Shown: positions 1 to 7,576 of the stretch, piece by piece
Numbering within the stretch: position 1 is the first letter of the stretch
Layout: every line of letters begins with the position of its first letter
From: an uncultured Bacteroidaceae bacterium
GTDB taxonomy: Bacteria; Bacteroidota; Bacteroidia; Bacteroidales; Bacteroidaceae
Assembly: GCA_905235565.1 (NCBI GenBank)
Contig: CAJOLR010000003.1
Span: 1-64,000 of the forward strand
Length of the DNA stretch: 64,000 bases
Direction of reading: 5' to 3'
The notes under the pieces: model-generated
Database searches by the model: none
Told to the model about the DNA's origin: nothing
Seen by the model: the letters and a program-made list of their open reading frames with translations, nothing else
Made by a program: the position numbers and the translations under genes

Positions 1-162
1 GGTGGTTTTTCAACCGGTCTCAGCAGTATATCATGGCCGCAAATGGCCGCATAGGCGAGCCTCCAAAATGAAGCAGGTTATTTTTTAACATTTACTTAAT
101 ATTATTGAGAGACGCATTTTGCGTAAATTGCCGTCCTATTACAGGAAAGGCAAAATAGTGTG

Positions 163-738
163 ATGAGGAGAACCTTTCTTTCGGAGAAAGAGCTTGTGCA
201 GGGGTGCATCCGCAGGGACCGTGATGCGCAACAGGAGCTGTATGCCCGTTATGCAGCCCGGCTCTACACGCTCTGTCTCAGATACGTTGGTGACAGTGAA
301 GAGTCCCGTGACCTTATGCATGACTCCATGATAAAGGCAATGGACAGCATCAAGTCTTTCCGTAATGAAGCCGATGGTTCACTCTATTCATGGCTCCGTA
401 GAATTACCATCAACGTGGTATTTGACCGCTTCAGGCAGAACAGCAGGTTCATGGAGATACCTCTTGAACAGGTGAGCGATGATGAGATACTGGAAGCATC
501 GGATTCCGACGCCGGTCCGGAGCGGGAGATACCGGATGACGTGCTGAAACAGATAATGGCCACACTTTCACCCGTAAGGCGTGCGGTGTTCAATATGTAC
601 TACATAGACGGGTTCAGCCACAAGGAGATAGCACGGGCATTGAACATAACGGAAGGCGGCTCAACATCCATTCTTGCCAAAGCCCGCGCCAGCGTGAGGA
701 AAGCCATTACAGATTATCTTAAAGCAACAGGACAATGA
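163..738 (+). CDS. ECF-type RNA polymerase sigma factor
   Basis: ORF 160..738; sigma-70 region 2 (LYTLCLRYVGDSEESRDLMHDSMIKAM) and region 4 (LSPVRRAVFNMYYIDGFSHKEIARALNITEGGSTSILAKARASVRK). ATG at 163 preferred over GTG at 160. Confidence 0.93.
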   Translation: MRRTFLSEKELVQGCIRRDRDAQQELYARYAARLYTLCLRYVGDSEESRDLMHDSMIKAMDSIKSFRNEADGSLYSWLRRITINVVFDRFRQNSRFMEIPLEQVSDDEILEASDSDAGPEREIPDDVLKQIMATLSPVRRAVFNMYYIDGFSHKEIARALNITEGGSTSILAKARASVRKAITDYLKATGQ

Positions 739-1988
739 AGGACTGGAGAGACAAAAGAATGATTGACTATCTGAAGGGCTTTAATGCAGAGCTTCCGCAG
801 TCAGACTGGGATGACTTCCTTTCCGGAAAGGCCGCACATGATGTTGCCGCAAAGCGCCGCCGTCGGTTCCTGACCGCAGCCATATCCATTCCTGCCGCAG
901 CTGCAGTCCTGCTGTTGCTGTTCCTGCTGCCAATAAAAAGGACTCCCGCAGGCCAGACCGCACAAAACAATTCGGAGCCTCCACAAGAGGAACCGCAAGC
1001 ACTCACAGACAGTATATCCAACCCCGCTGACAGCGTGATTCCCGGAGGTATTCCAGCTGAACCGGAACTCGTTGAAAATAAAGTTGCAATGACGTCCGTA
1101 GCAACTCCTGTACGTATGTCCAATGATACCGTTTCTTTTAATCATGACACTTACAGGCACCAGGTTGACACAATGTTAGCCCGGAATAACAAGACCAAAG
1201 AAGAACTGGATAGTATCACGGCCGATATGATGGAGAGAGTCACGGCCTATGAACAGAAAACAGAACCTGCCAATCCTAATATGACATATGGGTCATTAGA
1301 AAAAACAACGGGTGCTACAGGCGAAAAGCCACTTTCTCAATCCCATCTTAGTTTTGGAGGTTCGGGCAGCTTCGGAGGATTCGGTGGTTTTGGTGGTTCC
1401 GGTGGTTTCGGTAGTTCCGGCGGGGTTTTATCAGAATCTCCTCTTAAATTAAGTATTCCGGCTGAACATGAATATGATGGAATAACCTATTGTGAAAGGG
1501 TTGGAACTAAGGTTACAGATTATGAAATTGCTAGAGTAATAGCCAGGGCACATAGGCCTGATGTTGATTTGGATAATCTGGAGAACAATAGGGTTTACAG
1601 GGTTAAGAATTATCCTGATCTGGACAATGTATGGGATGTGTTCCAGGTGGATTTTGATAAAAGGGACAGTACTCTTAAGTCAATTCAGATGGCTTTGTTC
1701 ATTCCCCACAATTTTGATTTTGTACCCTCAAAAGAGGACAGCATAAATATTGTCATGGCCAATCTGAATAAGGTGTTGGTAAAGAACTATGGTGAGTCTA
1801 TAGGAGGTTCAGTATGGCGTACAGCAACTGGTGTAGATATTATTTTATCAGCCGGAGCGGTAAATGTCAATACCCGTGACCGTTATCCCGACTATCTGCT
1901 TGAAGGTCACGGGTCATCAGACGGATATATCATAACCATTCAGTGCATCAAGGCCGATTGCAACGGAATTGCAACGCCTGATCCTTGA
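735..1988 (+). CDS. Single-TM protein, putative anti-sigma factor partner of the upstream ECF sigma
   Basis: Start overlaps the sigma factor stop (ATGA); short cytosolic N-terminus, one TM (AAISIPAAAAVLLLLFLLPI), long periplasmic region with a Gly/Phe-rich tract. Confidence 0.6.
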   Translation: MKDWRDKRMIDYLKGFNAELPQSDWDDFLSGKAAHDVAAKRRRRFLTAAISIPAAAAVLLLLFLLPIKRTPAGQTAQNNSEPPQEEPQALTDSISNPADSVIPGGIPAEPELVENKVAMTSVATPVRMSNDTVSFNHDTYRHQVDTMLARNNKTKEELDSITADMMERVTAYEQKTEPANPNMTYGSLEKTTGATGEKPLSQSHLSFGGSGSFGGFGGFGGSGGFGSSGGVLSESPLKLSIPAEHEYDGITYCERVGTKVTDYEIARVIARAHRPDVDLDNLENNRVYRVKNYPDLDNVWDVFQVDFDKRDSTLKSIQMALFIPHNFDFVPSKEDSINIVMANLNKVLVKNYGESIGGSVWRTATGVDIILSAGAVNVNTRDRYPDYLLEGHGSSDGYIITIQCIKADCNGIATPDP

Positions 1989-2038
1989 CAATTGTATATT
2001 TGGTAATTATCTTTGCCAACAACCAAGTAGTTTGAGTT

Positions 2039-2329
2039 ATGGTAATAAGAAGGATTAGGATTTGTATCTCCCGCGTCTGGTACCGCGTAGTATATGGCGT
2101 ATCGTTTCTGGTGCTGTCTTTGATTTGCTCCTGTTCTTCATCAAAAGCCGTATCAAAGGGTAAGACTGAAGGCAGCAAAGGGGTGGAGGAATCAAAAGAC
2201 AAGGAACCGGCAGACTCCACAAAAGCCGGTGTGTCAGTAATCAATATGGAGGATTTCCAGGGTCTGGGTATAGAAACACCAGATATCCGTCTTATGTACG
2301 GAGTCCAGACACCTGTTTTAAAGGAATGA
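2039..2329 (+). CDS. Small putative lipoprotein
   Basis: 96 aa with lipobox-like LSLICSCSSSK; ends ...LMYGVQTPVLKE. Confidence 0.65.
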   Translation: MVIRRIRICISRVWYRVVYGVSFLVLSLICSCSSSKAVSKGKTEGSKGVEESKDKEPADSTKAGVSVINMEDFQGLGIETPDIRLMYGVQTPVLKE

Positions 2330-2348
2330 ATAGAAAAGTGACGCATTG

Positions 2349-2384
2349 AAAAGTGACGCATTATTAAACGACCCCTTTGCGTCA
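2349..2384. repeat. Short inverted intergenic repeat AAAAGTGACGCATTATTAAACGACCCCTTTGCGTCA
   Basis: TGACGCA...TGCGTCA inverted arms; near-copy at 5973-6003 and split variant at 4077-4187. Confidence 0.6.
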
Positions 2385-2439
2385 CCATGTACGGAGTCCA
2401 GACACCCCTGTTGAAGGAATGATAAAAAATGATATGATT

Positions 2440-4068
2440 ATGAAAGGTATTATTAGAAGGAACTATCTGAACAGACTGATTATTCTGTCTGCTGGTGTAA
2501 TGGCATTGTTCTGCCTCACGCAGTGTGGTTCAAGCAAACAGGCACAGAACAAGATGGAGGCCAGCTCTGTAAACGGCTATCCTGAGTTTGAGGACGGCAT
2601 GACCTGGATCTTTGAGGACGGGCAAGCCAAAGTAAAGACATTTGACGGTGTGGAGGCCAGTATGAAAGCAAGTGAGGTTCCGGGCTATCTTAAAAAGTAC
2701 AAGAACTTCAAGACCACCCGTATGTCGGTCCGCTACATGTATCCCATCACCCTTGATGATGTCCTGCCGTTTGCCGAAAAGCTTGATGCTGTAGGCATTA
2801 AGACAGAAATTGCCACTAATGATGAGATGCTCAAGACCATGACCATGCCGGAGTACCGCCGCGCCCATATCTATGATGAGGGTAACGGCCAGTATCGTTT
2901 TGAACTCAACTGCAATCCTCAGGATGACAACCTTATGGCTTCCCTGATAAGTGAATATGAACTCCGTTACAAGAACCTGTCCGCCACAGGTAATCTGGAC
3001 CTGATGAAACGCTGGATTACCGTGTTTGACGGTCACGGTATTGCCATCCACCCAGAAACAATGTCTGTAGGTGATGTTGACCAGATGGCCCAGACAGCCC
3101 GTAAACGCGGTATCAACCAGATAGCGCTTATAGTTGAAAATAATATAGTGCCAATACCGGATAATACACGTCTTACGGCCAAATATCCAGGCCTTGATGC
3201 CAAGACTGCAACAGAAAAGATGATTGCCGCCATATCATCGGACTATTTTGATAAAGGGCTGCATATCCATAACCCCCAGAACTTCTATAATCGCAACTCC
3301 AGCTTCTTTTATGTGACTGATGTTATCCGCACCCCCGATGAACTTATCCTGGTGTTCCGTTCGCATCAGTATGCAGACCTTTGGCTCACGCGCATCTATA
3401 ATGATAAGATTGTGGCCGATGGCAAGGAGTATCGTTACACCTATGCCGAAGGTCTTGAAGGCTTTGAGGAACTATATTATTGGAGTCCCGCCAACGGCTA
3501 CTACACTATGACGGAGCATTTTCCTGCCATCCCTGATGATGTCAAGACCGTTGATCTGATAAGCCTTGAGGATAACCAGCCTGTAATCAAAGGCCTTCAG
3601 GTGTCTAATGAGATATCGGACAACGATGTACGCAGCGTACGTATCATCGGCGCCGATAGGCTCAAGACTGTCCATATCCATGATGATATGCCGGATATTA
3701 TAAGCGTGACCCGCGCCGATTTTACCGATAAGGAGACTACGTTCTATTTTGAGATGTCCATCATGGAGCCGCACTCATTCTTGGGTCATGTGGGCAGTGA
3801 CTTCACTCTCACGCTCCCCGGTGGTCAGGTGCTGAAGCCCATCCGCGTAGATGGTGTTCCGCTTGATGAGGATTTTGACCGTCACGGAGACCACGTAGTG
3901 ACCTATTTCCAGATGGTATTTCCTGCCATCAGCAAGGAGGACTGGGATGCCCAGGGTACCCACACAATCAAAGGCACTATTTGCCACGAGCCTCTCACGT
4001 TTGAACTATTCACGCTTAGGGGCAGTCAAGCCCAGTTTCTGGATGAAATCCAGCAAAGATTAGAATAA
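2440..4068 (+). CDS. Putative lipoprotein of unknown function
   Basis: Track ORF begins at a TTG (2377), but ATG 2440 gives a normal lipoprotein signal MKGIIRRNYLNRLIILSAGVMALFCLTQCGSS. Confidence 0.75.
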   Translation: MKGIIRRNYLNRLIILSAGVMALFCLTQCGSSKQAQNKMEASSVNGYPEFEDGMTWIFEDGQAKVKTFDGVEASMKASEVPGYLKKYKNFKTTRMSVRYMYPITLDDVLPFAEKLDAVGIKTEIATNDEMLKTMTMPEYRRAHIYDEGNGQYRFELNCNPQDDNLMASLISEYELRYKNLSATGNLDLMKRWITVFDGHGIAIHPETMSVGDVDQMAQTARKRGINQIALIVENNIVPIPDNTRLTAKYPGLDAKTATEKMIAAISSDYFDKGLHIHNPQNFYNRNSSFFYVTDVIRTPDELILVFRSHQYADLWLTRIYNDKIVADGKEYRYTYAEGLEGFEELYYWSPANGYYTMTEHFPAIPDDVKTVDLISLEDNQPVIKGLQVSNEISDNDVRSVRIIGADRLKTVHIHDDMPDIISVTRADFTDKETTFYFEMSIMEPHSFLGHVGSDFTLTLPGGQVLKPIRVDGVPLDEDFDRHGDHVVTYFQMVFPAISKEDWDAQGTHTIKGTICHEPLTFELFTLRGSQAQFLDEIQQRLE

Positions 4069-4076
4069 TCAAAGAG

Positions 4077-4193
4077 AAAAGTGCGCATTATTCGCTCGGC
4101 CCTTAGGGACGCTTTGACTTTCCCCCCTCTGGGGCCGTCGAGCTAAACCTTCACCAAGCGAAGCGACTAAAGGAAACGCCCCTTTGCTTCTCG
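4077..4193. repeat. Intergenic repeat variant: short repeat apparently split by about 81 bp of GC-rich sequence
   Basis: aaaagtgcgcattatt (4077-4092) and aaacgcccctttgc (4174-4187) match halves of the 2349-2384 repeat. Confidence 0.45.
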
Positions 4194-4206
4194 AATAAAA
4201 GTATAT

Positions 4207-5190
4207 ATGGTGATAAAGACTCAGTCCGGTAATACGGTTGCCCGTACGGGATTGGCGGCGGCGCTTCATTTCTGTGTTGACGGGTTGTGTCTTTGCTGCC
4301 TGTATCTGGCAACTGCAGGGGTATCGGAGCTGCTTAGATACTTTGTTGTCTATAACGTGCTGGCTTTTCTAACCCAACCGCTTACGGGTATGCTGGCCGA
4401 TAGAGCCAAGCGGCGTCACTGGATATTGCTGGCCTCAATTGTAATGTTGATTCTGGCGGTTCTGGAAACCATAGGTGTTGTTTCCTGCAATTCTGAGGCA
4501 TCTGTGTTTCTGCTTGTTGTGCTATCGGTGCTGTTGGGCATAGGCAACTCCCTGTTTCACGTGTGGGGTGGGAAAGAGACTGCCGTCAGGACCGGTAATG
4601 ACATAAGGGCTCTTGGTGTGTTTGTATCTACCGGAGCGTTCGGGCTTGCCGTTGGGTCTGTGTTCCTGTCACGGGCGCTGATGCTCTGCCTGCTGATTGG
4701 TATTTGCATTCTGGCTCTGGCTTATCTGCAGATTGATGCTGCAAAGCCTATTGATACAACAGAGATTGACGGCGAAAGTAAAGCGTATCCCAAATTGCTG
4801 GTCTGGGCGGTCCTGATCCTGATTATGCTTATTGTGGCCGGACGTTCATTCCTGGGCGAGTCCTTTACAGGAGTGATTGACAAGACTCCAATGGTGGTTC
4901 TCCTGGTTGGAGCATTGACCATGATGGGTAAGATGGCTGGCGGATGGCTGGTAAAATGGATGGGGATGGTTACGTCCGTCATTCTTCTGGTTGCTGGTGT
5001 TATAGTCTGCCTTGTGGCCAGAGGTAACCACATAGGCATTGCCCTTGCGGGTCTTTTTATGGTGAACTGTACAATGCCTATCACTCTCTACTGGGCAAAT
5101 GTGATGCTTAAGGGGCGTGAGGGACTTGCTTTCGGGCTGCTGGCGGCATCACTTATACCCGGTTACCTGATAGCAACATTACTTAATTGA
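4207..5190 (+). CDS. MFS-like multi-TM transporter
   Basis: 327 aa, about 10-12 hydrophobic segments, MFS-like loop GMLADRAKRRHW after an early helix. Confidence 0.65.
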   Translation: MVIKTQSGNTVARTGLAAALHFCVDGLCLCCLYLATAGVSELLRYFVVYNVLAFLTQPLTGMLADRAKRRHWILLASIVMLILAVLETIGVVSCNSEASVFLLVVLSVLLGIGNSLFHVWGGKETAVRTGNDIRALGVFVSTGAFGLAVGSVFLSRALMLCLLIGICILALAYLQIDAAKPIDTTEIDGESKAYPKLLVWAVLILIMLIVAGRSFLGESFTGVIDKTPMVVLLVGALTMMGKMAGGWLVKWMGMVTSVILLVAGVIVCLVARGNHIGIALAGLFMVNCTMPITLYWANVMLKGREGLAFGLLAASLIPGYLIATLLN

Positions 5191-5197
5191 TAAGGTT

Positions 5198-5536
5198 ATG
5201 ACAGGACAGTTGCTTATAGCTCTAACACTTACGGTTCTGATTGAACTGGGCGTGCTGTGGCTGCTTATGGAGCGCAGGGGTAAGGTGCTTGCCCTGTCAG
5301 TCGTGATAAACGTGCTTACCAATGTGCCGCTGAACCTGTATGTCATGCACGTGGGTTACAGCACAAAGGTTATTCTGACTGGTGAACTGCTGGTGTTCAT
5401 TGTGGAGGCTCTGTGGTATCTCATTTTCATAAGGGATATAAAGAAAGCGGTGGTTTACAGCTTTCTATGTAATGCGGTGAGTTTCCTTTCAGGTTTACTT
5501 GGAACTACGGTCTGTTCCTATTTGTTGATGAATTAA
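5198..5536 (+). CDS. Small multi-TM membrane protein
   Basis: 112 aa, about 4 hydrophobic helices, 7 bp downstream of the MFS-like gene. Confidence 0.65.
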   Translation: MTGQLLIALTLTVLIELGVLWLLMERRGKVLALSVVINVLTNVPLNLYVMHVGYSTKVILTGELLVFIVEALWYLIFIRDIKKAVVYSFLCNAVSFLSGLLGTTVCSYLLMN

Positions 5537-5558
5537 ACTGATTATAATATAATACATT

Positions 5559-5954
5559 ATGCTACATTTCTTGGATATAATAATGACTCCCAGAGGAGAG
5601 GGATGGAATAATACAAGACGGCCACGCCGTCCATTTCCGGACATGAGTACTCAAGGACTTTTTAATAAAACAGATACTGTTGACTCTGCAAAACACATTA
5701 TTCAGACAGCTCCTGATTCGGCATCGGTCGATACATTGATGAATAATGGGGTTGCCGATACCATATCAAACCGGAACGGCGTAATTGACACTTTGCATGC
5801 ATCGGGCAATTTCCTGAACGGACCGGCTGCAGGCGATGATCAGACAACACTGATCTGGACCGCACTTGCTGTCATTGCAGCGCTAGCGTTATGTTTCAGC
5901 CTTATAAGGCTATACCGCAAGCGTTGCTGTGCCATAGAATCATCAAACGTTTGA
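5559..5954 (+). CDS. Hypothetical protein with one C-terminal TM
   Basis: 131 aa ORF with TM TTLIWTALAVIAALALCFSLIRLY; same strand, 22 bp gap. Confidence 0.5.
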   Translation: MLHFLDIIMTPRGEGWNNTRRPRRPFPDMSTQGLFNKTDTVDSAKHIIQTAPDSASVDTLMNNGVADTISNRNGVIDTLHASGNFLNGPAAGDDQTTLIWTALAVIAALALCFSLIRLYRKRCCAIESSNV

Positions 5955-5972
5955 ATTATTTGAGAGTGTATA

Positions 5973-6003
5973 GAGCGCATTGAGAAACGACCCCTTTGCG
6001 TCA
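5973..6003. repeat. Short inverted intergenic repeat GAGCGCATTGAGAAACGACCCCTTTGCGTCA
   Basis: Shares AAACGACCCCTTTGCGTCA with 2366-2384. Confidence 0.6.
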
Positions 6004-6034
6004 TAATTTTTGTTAAAGTGTAAATTTTGCTTGG

Positions 6035-6083
6035 ATAATTGTAAAGCGCGCTTTACTTTTGTTGCGTTAAACTTTACAATTAT
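6035..6083. promoter_or_regulatory. Candidate operator/promoter: 16-bp perfect palindrome inside a larger inverted repeat
   Basis: GTAAAGCGCGCTTTAC (6041-6056) self-complementary; ATAATTGTAAAG (6035-6046) is the inverse of CTTTACAATTAT (6072-6083); Bacteroides-type -7 TACTTTTG at 6054-6061 overlaps it. Confidence 0.65.
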
Positions 6084-7068
6084 GAGAGATTATAGGAAAC
6101 ATCTTACGCTCTTGCCGCACAAGTGGCAGATTATAGGGTTCATAATGCTGGCCGTTCTGGCAGTCTGTTTTGTGCCGTTCTATTTCCTGCAGCAAAAATA
6201 CAGTAATGAATTGTGGCCTATATATATTTACGTGTCAGGAGATTTCCTGCTGAGTATCACTCTCATCATAATCTGTCTCTCGCAGGAGAAGGTGGAGGAC
6301 GAATACATTGTATCGGTCCGGTATCGCGTATTGACATTGGCAGCCATCATATTCTTTATTGCTAATGTGTTCTCTGAAATGGTATATGGACGTTTGCTGC
6401 AGTTCATGATAAACGGCCGTTTTGAATACCATTGGTCGGATATATACTTTAAAGGCGGGGAAATAGGCAAATGGACAGTATTGGGCTATATCAGCAGATT
6501 CATTAATTATTTCCTGTCGATAAACCTGATACAGTTTATTTATATTCTGCTTCTCAAAGTTATGATACGCCTTGGGAAAGGAGGTGTATTGAAATCATTC
6601 CTGCTTCCGCACAAATACAAGAAGGCCGGGTGGAATCTGCTGATTATTGCAGTATTGCTTATTCCCATATCACTTTTTGTAATGAACAGGATACTGGATT
6701 GGGGTAACGGTAATCCCGATGCACAGTGGAAATATATAGCTGTCTGTCGGTTTGTTGTTATGCTTCTATGCATAGGGGTGTTTCTGGTGTGTATGAGTAA
6801 AGAGAAATATGAAGACGAGTATATACGCAGTATCAGGGTGAGCGTCCTGGCATATTTTGTTATAGGTTATGTGTTTTTGTCCTTTATAGTCCGACATTAT
6901 GGTAACATCACTATTTTTGCTCTTGATTTATCGGAGGTAAAGGCAATCCAATTGTTGTACCAGGCAGGACGGTATCTGGTGTGCGTTCCTTTGGCTGCTA
7001 TTATATATGCGCTGGTGTTGAGAAAGGTGTTGTCAAACAACTTAAAGGAGAGCGGCAATGAAGAATAA
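6082..7068 (+). CDS. Multi-TM membrane protein with internal duplication
   Basis: Start MRDYRKHLTLLPHKWQ at 6082; two halves each with LLPHK and S(Q/K)EK(V/Y)EDEYI motifs. Confidence 0.75.
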   Translation: MRDYRKHLTLLPHKWQIIGFIMLAVLAVCFVPFYFLQQKYSNELWPIYIYVSGDFLLSITLIIICLSQEKVEDEYIVSVRYRVLTLAAIIFFIANVFSEMVYGRLLQFMINGRFEYHWSDIYFKGGEIGKWTVLGYISRFINYFLSINLIQFIYILLLKVMIRLGKGGVLKSFLLPHKYKKAGWNLLIIAVLLIPISLFVMNRILDWGNGNPDAQWKYIAVCRFVVMLLCIGVFLVCMSKEKYEDEYIRSIRVSVLAYFVIGYVFLSFIVRHYGNITIFALDLSEVKAIQLLYQAGRYLVCVPLAAIIYALVLRKVLSNNLKESGNEE

Positions 7069-7249
7069 TATACGTGTGGAGAGGGCAATCCTCCGGATTT
7101 CGCAGCAGGATCTGGCAAATGCCATTGGTGTGTCACGCCAGACGATATTCGCCATTGAGAACGGCAAGTTCATCCCATCCACAGAACTCGCCCTCAAGCT
7201 TTCAGCCTACTTCGGCAAGAGCGTGAACGATCTCTTCCAGCTGGATTGA
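7058..7249 (+). CDS. XRE/Cro-family helix-turn-helix regulator (63 aa)
   Basis: RISQQDLANAIGVSRQTIFAIENGKFIPSTELALKLSAYF HTH_3-type; overlaps the upstream stop. Confidence 0.92.
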   Translation: MKNNIRVERAILRISQQDLANAIGVSRQTIFAIENGKFIPSTELALKLSAYFGKSVNDLFQLD

Positions 7250-7288
7250 CAGCAAGGTATCCTTTAGTGCTAAACTTCCAAGGTGCAC

Positions 7289-7554
7289 AGAACTTTTTGG
7301 GGTATCAGTATCTTTCCATTTGCAGTAGCAGAACTATCAGTTTGGAGAGCATTACCGGAAGGCGTTTAGCGGAGAACCCACGGAAGATCCCGTTAAGAAC
7401 GGCACTTGTCCGCGCCCCGTTAGACACCTTTAGGTGGCTAAAAGGGGTAAGTTTGCCGTTTAGGGTCTGGAGGGGTTCGGAGTAGCCTGGAGGTGTTGTC
7501 TCTCCAAACTGATAGTTCTGCGGTGTTTCAGATACTGATATCCCAAAAAGTTCT
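7289..7554. repeat. Long nested inverted-repeat intergenic element (about 266 bp)
   Basis: Outer arms 7289-7313/7530-7554 pair 24/25; inner arms 7328-7348/7501-7521 pair 21/21. Confidence 0.85.
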
Positions 7555-7576
7555 CCCTAATAATGTAAGAATATTT

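Noticed and set aside
2294-2422. MYGV...KE C-terminus as a RiPP precursor signature
   Set aside because: No radical SAM maturase, peptidase or transporter specific to RiPPs adjacent; YGV-type motifs occur in many small Bacteroidota lipoproteins.
2377-2439. TTG start of the 2377..4068 ORF
   Set aside because: The first 21 codons run through the duplicated lipoprotein tail and short repeat; ATG 2440 (or 2419) yields a normal lipoprotein signal.
7289-7554. Considering the nested inverted repeats as a CRISPR array or attC-like integron site
   Set aside because: Only one pair of each arm, no regular spacing, no cas genes or integrase nearby.
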